A stretch of 64,000 nucleotides of DNA from Pseudomonas sp. ATCC PTA-122608 (GTDB taxonomy: Bacteria > Pseudomonadota > Gammaproteobacteria > Pseudomonadales > Pseudomonadaceae). A program made the translations under genes and the position numbers. Within the stretch, counting starts at the first letter, position 1; every line of letters starts with the position of its first letter. Under the pieces are notes generated by a model. The model was not told the origin of the DNA and made no database searches. It worked only from the letters and a program-made list of their open reading frames with translations. Positions 59,930 through 64,000 of the stretch are shown here, one piece after another. The stretch covers positions 266,951 to 330,950 of the forward strand of contig NZ_LPNO01000035.1 in assembly GCF_001952855.1 (NCBI RefSeq). Reading direction: 5' to 3'.

Positions 59930-60514
59930 TCAGCTTGGTTGGGTAACACAAGACTGGATCGCAGCGACGACCAAGCTTACAGGCTCGTCCTGTAAAGACA
60001 GATTGAGATCGGGTGAATCAAGTAAATGCCGCATAGTGGCGATTCCGATTACGTAGGACGCTATCAACGCAGCGCGAGCACTAGCATTTCTACCGCCTAT
60101 TCGGAGCGCTAGCGGGTGCACGAACTCTTGTTTAAAGCGGCTTGATACGACCGACGAAGTCTCTGGGCTAGCTGCCGCCAGTAACAGCAAGCGCAGCGGG
60201 TTGAAGCCATCATTGTCAGCCTCAGATTTGTCATTTAACACCTGCCCTACGAGGAAAGCGCCAATGTCCTCCAGGTTTGCAGGCAGGTGCTCGTCGACAT
60301 TGAATGCATTTTGAATGACGTGTTCGAACAATTGTTCCTTGCTGCCGAAATAGCGACTCACCAGCGCAGCGTCTACCCCAGACTCTCTCGCAATCTCGCG
60401 TATGCCAACGTTTTCGTAGCTCTTGGATGAAAAGCATCGCCGTGCGGCGTCGAAAATGCGTTGTCGGGTTTGCAACGCATTACGTGAGGGAGAAGCGGCT
60501 TTTGGAGTAAGCAT
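59930..60514 (-). CDS. TetR-family transcriptional repressor
   Basis: About 194 residues: a TetR helix-turn-helix at the N-terminus (TRQRIFDAARRCFSSKSYEN, IREIARESGVDAALVSRYFG, SKEQLFEHVI) and a helical ligand domain. The start is uncertain: ATG 60514 gives the usual N-terminal length, but in-frame ATGs at 60553, 60574 and 60586 exist and none has a good ribosome site. It is divergent from the SDR-MFS-hydrolase operon and probably represses it; the palindrome GTCATCACTTGATGAC (60601-60616) is a likely operator. Confidence 0.88.
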   Translation of the reverse strand: MLTPKAASPSRNALQTRQRIFDAARRCFSSKSYENVGIREIARESGVDAALVSRYFGSKEQLFEHVIQNAFNVDEHLPANLEDIGAFLVGQVLNDKSEADNDGFNPLRLLLLAAASPETSSVVSSRFKQEFVHPLALRIGGRNASARAALIASYVIGIATMRHLLDSPDLNLSLQDEPVSLVVAAIQSCVTQPS

Positions 60515-60600
60515 GATTGAGGCGAGGACCGTTAACTGCTGTCGTGGCGACATCTTGTCATCAACTGTTGACATACACAAATCCATCGCGGAGTATCTAA

Positions 60601-60616
60601 GTCATCACTTGATGAC
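60601..60616. promoter_or_regulatory. Palindromic operator candidate for the TetR regulator
   Basis: GTCATC-ACTT-GATGAC, a perfect 6+4+6 palindrome, lies between the divergent tetR and SDR genes. A second palindrome, TCAACTGTTGA with TGTCA/GACA flanks, is at 60556-60575. Confidence 0.6.
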
Positions 60617-60639
60617 AAAATACTGCGTGGGATGATTTT

Positions 60640-61395
60640 ATGGCTGAAATAGTTCTTAAATTATCGGGCAAGGTCGCTCTGATAACGGGTGGCTCCAGCG
60701 GAATTGGCTTGGCTTCGGCGCAGCTGATGCATGAGCACGGTGCTCAAGTGGTTATCGTTGGGCGCGACGCCAAAAAGCTGAGCGAGGCCGTCAAGCTCAT
60801 AGGGTTGCAAGCATCGGCGGTGGCGGCCGATATCAGCAAACTGGAGGATATTGACCGCGTGATGAGCGTTGTATCCGCGCGTTACGGCCGCATTGACGTT
60901 CTGTTGGTGAATGCTGGGACTTCACACAGTCCACCGTTGAGGGAAGTAGACGAATCAGCATTCGACACCATGATAGATCTCAATTTCAAAGGTGCTTTTT
61001 TCACCGTCCAGCGTGCATTGCCGTTACTGGCGGCAGAGGCGTCGGTGATCCTGACAGGCTCAGCGGCTGCAGACCTGGGGCGCTGGGGTGACCCTTTGTA
61101 TGCGGCGTCCAAAGCTGCTGTGCGAAGCCTGGCTCGTACATTCGCCAACGATGAGGCAATGGCTCTCCGGCAAGTGCGGTTTAACGTGCTGAGCCCAGGT
61201 GCAGTCAAGACCCCGCTGACGCAATTGGCTTATGAGCAGCCTGACGTGGACGCCTATGTCTGCGCCGCCGTGCCGTTGAAACGCTGGGGGGCGGCAGAGG
61301 AAATTGCCCGCGCAGCGTTGTTCCTCGCTTGCTCCGATTCGTCCTACATGACGGGAAGTGTTCTGGCCATCGATGGCGGCATGGCACAAGTCTGA
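60640..61395 (+). CDS. Short-chain dehydrogenase/reductase
   Basis: A 251-residue SDR: cofactor motif ALITGGSSGIGLASA (about 14-28), NAG in LLVNAGTSHS near 91, catalytic serine in VILTGSAAADLG and tyrosine-lysine in YAASKAAVRSL near 155. An acidic/basic pattern after the second strand (VIVGRDAKKL) suggests NADP. It oxidises or reduces an alcohol/ketone in the cytoplasm. First gene of a three-gene unit with an efflux transporter and a hydrolase, under the divergent TetR regulator; detoxification of a xenobiotic is a natural reading. Confidence 0.92.
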   Translation: MAEIVLKLSGKVALITGGSSGIGLASAQLMHEHGAQVVIVGRDAKKLSEAVKLIGLQASAVAADISKLEDIDRVMSVVSARYGRIDVLLVNAGTSHSPPLREVDESAFDTMIDLNFKGAFFTVQRALPLLAAEASVILTGSAAADLGRWGDPLYAASKAAVRSLARTFANDEAMALRQVRFNVLSPGAVKTPLTQLAYEQPDVDAYVCAAVPLKRWGAAEEIARAALFLACSDSSYMTGSVLAIDGGMAQV

Positions 61396-61420
61396 ATGAC
61401 CTACATCAGAGAATACGCCA

Positions 61421-62884
61421 ATGCTAAATAACAACTTCCCATATTCCGACGCTGTACAGCCTGAGAAGGCAGTAGCGCTTTCAGCAATGCTATGGCCACT
61501 GATGCTGGTCTTGTTTATTTCGACACTCGACCAAACCATTATTGCCACCGCGCTCGCCCGCATGGGTGAGGATCTGCACGACAGTATTCACGCATCATGG
61601 GTCGCCACAGCTTTCTTGCTCACGAGCGCAATAAGCACGCTGATTTTCGGCAAGCTGGGTGACATGAAGGGCCGTAAAAAAGTGCTCCAGGTGGCTATCG
61701 CATTATTTGTTTTGGGTTCGGTGCTGTGCGCGCTTGCCCCAACAATGCTTTGGTTGATCGTTTTTCGTGCTTTCCAAGGCATCGGTGCAGGAGGGCTCAG
61801 CTCCCTGGTCATGGCGATTGTCGGCGACCTGGTTCCGGCACGGGACCGAGGGCGCTATCAGGCCATTCTCGGGGTAGTCCCTGCTTTGGCGATTATCGTC
61901 GGCCCGCTGTTGGGTGGGTTCATTGTGGACCAATGGAGCTGGCCCTGGATTTTTCTGATCAACGTTCCGATCGGAGGGCTAGCCTTCTATTTGATCGCCG
62001 TTCGCTTGCACTTGCCTGCTCGTTCAATAGCACACCAGTTGGATGTAGGTGGTGCACTCCTCGCGACCCTCTTCACGGGTTCATTTCTACTGCTGATGGT
62101 GCAAGGAGGACACGCGTTTGGATGGGGCTCATGGCAAGCACTGGGGCTGACGGCTATAAGTGTGATCGCCCTATCGGCGTACGTGCAGGTACAGCGCTTC
62201 GCTGCGGAGCCAATCACGCCGCTTAGACTGTTTGCCAATGACATTTTTTCGGTTTCATCGGCTTTGTTCTTCCTGTCTACGGCAACACTTTTTGTTGGCT
62301 TGCTCTTCGTCCCGCTCATGCTGCAAAACGTGTTCGGACTGTCCGCTCTAGGCGCTGGCAGCAGCATCATTGCCCTTTTATCAGGTCTGATCGGTGCAAC
62401 CATGTTGACCGGTACGATCATTTCTGGAACCGGTCGTTACAAAATTTTCCCCATCCTGGGCGCACTGCTTGCGGGGCTTGGGCTTTACCTGCTGGGGCGA
62501 TTGCATGTGGGCACGGCGCTATGGCTCATCGTGCTTTTCCTCGCGGTACTGGGCATCGGCCTCGGGTTCTTCATACAAGTTGTGGTTGTGGCAGGGCAGA
62601 ACGCGGTTGCCTACGACGATCTGGGTGTCGCAACTGGCGCTCTGAACTTCTTCAAAACCCTTGGTGGAGCTACTGGCGCGGCCATATTTGGTGCCGTGCT
62701 CGCCCCCCGCATGGCACACGCGGCAACTGCCGAAGCGATGTTGGCGGCTTTTCACAGCGTATTCCAAGGCGCGATGATTTTAATGGTGCTTGCGTTGGTA
62801 TTGGCTTTGCTGCTCAGGGAAAAACCACTATCACCAGAAATGGTCGCCGTAGCAGAGGGGCGCGTCGATGTTCCTGAATATTGA
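61421..62884 (+). CDS. DHA2-family (14-helix) MFS drug-efflux transporter
   Basis: A 487-residue transporter with 14 predicted helices. Signatures: LDQTIIATALARMGEDL in helix 1, FGKLGDMKGRKKVLQVAIAL in the first loop and FQGIGAGGLSSLVMAIVGDL with VPARDRGRYQAI after helix 4. DHA2 members export drugs, dyes or metabolites by proton antiport. It starts 25 bases after the SDR stop and ends 21 bases before the hydrolase, so the three are co-transcribed. Confidence 0.92.
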   Translation: MLNNNFPYSDAVQPEKAVALSAMLWPLMLVLFISTLDQTIIATALARMGEDLHDSIHASWVATAFLLTSAISTLIFGKLGDMKGRKKVLQVAIALFVLGSVLCALAPTMLWLIVFRAFQGIGAGGLSSLVMAIVGDLVPARDRGRYQAILGVVPALAIIVGPLLGGFIVDQWSWPWIFLINVPIGGLAFYLIAVRLHLPARSIAHQLDVGGALLATLFTGSFLLLMVQGGHAFGWGSWQALGLTAISVIALSAYVQVQRFAAEPITPLRLFANDIFSVSSALFFLSTATLFVGLLFVPLMLQNVFGLSALGAGSSIIALLSGLIGATMLTGTIISGTGRYKIFPILGALLAGLGLYLLGRLHVGTALWLIVLFLAVLGIGLGFFIQVVVVAGQNAVAYDDLGVATGALNFFKTLGGATGAAIFGAVLAPRMAHAATAEAMLAAFHSVFQGAMILMVLALVLALLLREKPLSPEMVAVAEGRVDVPEY

Positions 62885-62905
62885 ACTCACAACGGAGCGC
62901 GCGCA

Positions 62906-63898
62906 GTGACCTCTGAGCTTTTGGCATGGATGTGTGCAGCGACCATCACATTGTCAGTAACGGTATTGTTACTAATAAAGGGTAATACCGTTGTTGCACG
63001 GGAGGGTGTCGAACACATCACGGTGATCGGATGGGCGAGGGTGCTATTACTGCGTTGCGCTGCTCCTTTTTTCGTGGGCGTAGGCGGCACACTAGGCATC
63101 AGGAAACTATCCGCTCATGTGGTAAGGAAGCGGATAGAAACCCACCACGGAACGGTGACTATTACTGAGTATCGACCGCAGGGAGTGGAGGACGCACTGC
63201 CGGCGCATTTCAATTTCCATGGTGGTGGTTTCGTGGTCGGCTTTGCTCGGCAGGACGATTTGATCTGTCGACATATTGCTGTCAAAGCCTGCCGCGCGGT
63301 GATTAATGTGCACTATGCGTTAGCACCTGAGGCGCCTTTTCCAATTGCAATCATGCAAGCCTGCGATGTCATTGAGCGAATGATGACCTCACCGCACGAG
63401 TATAGGCTTCTTGCGGACACCCCCACACTCAGTGGGTTTAGCGCTGGAGGCACCATTGTCGCGGCCGTGACTCAACAGTTGAAAGATCGCAAGGATCTTG
63501 CACCTCGCCTGCAAGTGTTGATTTATCCAGGACTGGATTTTTCGTGGGACATCAATGAGCCCCTGGTACCGGTCGGGAATGCATCAGTGCTAACGCCTTC
63601 AATGATGAACTTTTTTCAAAGCCTGTACTTGCCAAAGCTGGCGGACCGCGTGCTACCGCTGGCATCCCCGGTATTAGCCGATAGCTTTAATAGTCTTTCG
63701 CCAACGCTCATTCTGACAGCGCAGAACGACTTGGTGAGGTCGGGTGGACAATATTATGCAATGCGTCTTGCGGCCGCCGGGGTAGACGTGCGTCATTTGG
63801 ATTTCGCCAATTGCGATCATGGATTTACGCATTCCGGACCCGGGCAATCGGCCGTCGAAGCACTCGATATCATGACCGATGCAATCCGCACTGCGTAA
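62906..63898 (+). CDS. Alpha/beta hydrolase (hormone-sensitive-lipase-like)
   Basis: A 330-residue protein with an N-terminal membrane helix (about 10-28) and an HSL-type hydrolase domain: oxyanion-hole HGGG in FNFHGGGFVVGF (about 107), nucleophile serine in LSGFSAGGT (a GFSAG variant of GxSxG), and C-terminal aspartate/histidine in LTAQNDLVRSGGQ and CDHGFTHS. It hydrolyses esters of small acyl chains. Start is GTG 62906 with GGAG 8 bases upstream. It is third in the TetR-controlled unit; with the SDR it might process a compound exported or excluded by the pump. Confidence 0.9.
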   Translation: MTSELLAWMCAATITLSVTVLLLIKGNTVVAREGVEHITVIGWARVLLLRCAAPFFVGVGGTLGIRKLSAHVVRKRIETHHGTVTITEYRPQGVEDALPAHFNFHGGGFVVGFARQDDLICRHIAVKACRAVINVHYALAPEAPFPIAIMQACDVIERMMTSPHEYRLLADTPTLSGFSAGGTIVAAVTQQLKDRKDLAPRLQVLIYPGLDFSWDINEPLVPVGNASVLTPSMMNFFQSLYLPKLADRVLPLASPVLADSFNSLSPTLILTAQNDLVRSGGQYYAMRLAAAGVDVRHLDFANCDHGFTHSGPGQSAVEALDIMTDAIRTA

Positions 63899-63918
63899 CG
63901 AATATGCAGTCGTTCAAT

Positions 63919-63942
63919 GGCAGCTTTTGGCCGACTGCTGCC
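63919..63942. repeat. Half copy of the GGCAGCTTTTGNCCGA repeat
   Basis: GGCAGCTTTTGGCCGACTGC matches the left arm of the inverted repeat at 55639-55694. Its partner may lie beyond the window. Confidence 0.5.
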
Positions 63943-64000
63943 TCTCACACACTCCGTGACCACTGGTACAGCCGGAGCCGTACCGGGTTCCCACGCCGAC

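Noticed and set aside
1..64000. CRISPR array, tRNA or rRNA genes
   Set aside because: No short direct-repeat/spacer pattern and no cloverleaf with the GTTCRANYC arm was noticed on either strand. Only repeats of REP or BIME type were found.

Overview
The window looks like about 64 kb of chromosome from a fluorescens-group Pseudomonas. This rests on high GC with typical Pseudomonas codon use, many intergenic REP/BIME elements with GGAGCGAGCTTGCTCGCG-type arms, Pseudomonas-typical small families (DUF1652, DUF6124, DUF1615), a lexA2-imuA-imuB-dnaE2 mutagenesis cassette and a BvgS-type phosphorelay kinase. I see no rRNA, tRNA, CRISPR array, prophage or complete insertion sequence. All family names come from reading the protein sequences, not from a search.

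Layout. 0-9.4 kb: LysE-type exporter, DUF1615 and DUF4349-like lipoproteins, a PaaI-like thioesterase, a ketone-body operon (scoA-scoB-atoB, minus strand) with a divergent LysR regulator, a small Pseudomonas protein, a Sir2 deacylase and a CBS protein. 9.4-16.1 kb: topoisomerase III, an MHS-type MFS transporter, a GMC alcohol dehydrogenase and a divergent LysR. 16.1-22.6 kb: a frameshifted AT-rich membrane-protein gene, an AlkD-like HEAT-repeat protein, a glutamine-synthetase-like (probable gamma-glutamyl-polyamine) ligase with its XRE-cupin regulator, a SnoaL-like protein, a short LemA-like protein, an RcnB-like periplasmic protein and an MFS transporter. 22.6-25.9 kb: a probable stress locus (DUF1652, CsbD-like, a triple-PAS LuxR regulator, a membrane/coiled-coil protein) with shared GTGCA-type sites.

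26.4-32.5 kb is an AT-richer accessory island: two paralogous RCC1-like beta-propeller proteins and, convergent to them, a large Ig-like/jelly-roll protein. 32.8-38.6 kb: an SLT-like lipoprotein, an internally duplicated membrane protein coupled to a nitrilase-superfamily hydrolase, a DUF6124 gene behind a striking switch-like leader RNA, an FKBP isomerase, a GNAT acetyltransferase and an MgtC-family protein behind a long structured leader. 38.9-43.8 kb: a BvgA/BvgS-like phosphorelay (response regulator, 1211-residue hybrid kinase, degenerate receiver). 43.8-55 kb: an aldo-keto reductase, the SOS mutagenesis operon with a palindromic operator across the lexA start codon, a soluble hybrid kinase and a short UvrA paralogue. 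55-58.1 kb holds small unrecognised genes and a nucleotidyltransferase. 58.1-63.9 kb: a chemoreceptor with a histidine-rich membrane sensor, then a TetR regulator divergent from an SDR / DHA2 efflux / alpha-beta hydrolase operon.

The most interesting signals are regulatory: (1) the DUF6124 leader, where one strand (CCTAATC...CTACTAAC) can pair with an upstream copy or with the ribosome-binding site, next to mutually exclusive terminator/anti-terminator hairpins; (2) the GTGCA sites around the PAS-LuxR gene; (3) the three TTTCRTGAAA boxes at an exact 24-bp period by the XRE-cupin regulator; (4) the mgtC leader with a possible 21-residue leader peptide. The most novel protein-level object is the RCC1-like/Ig-like island.
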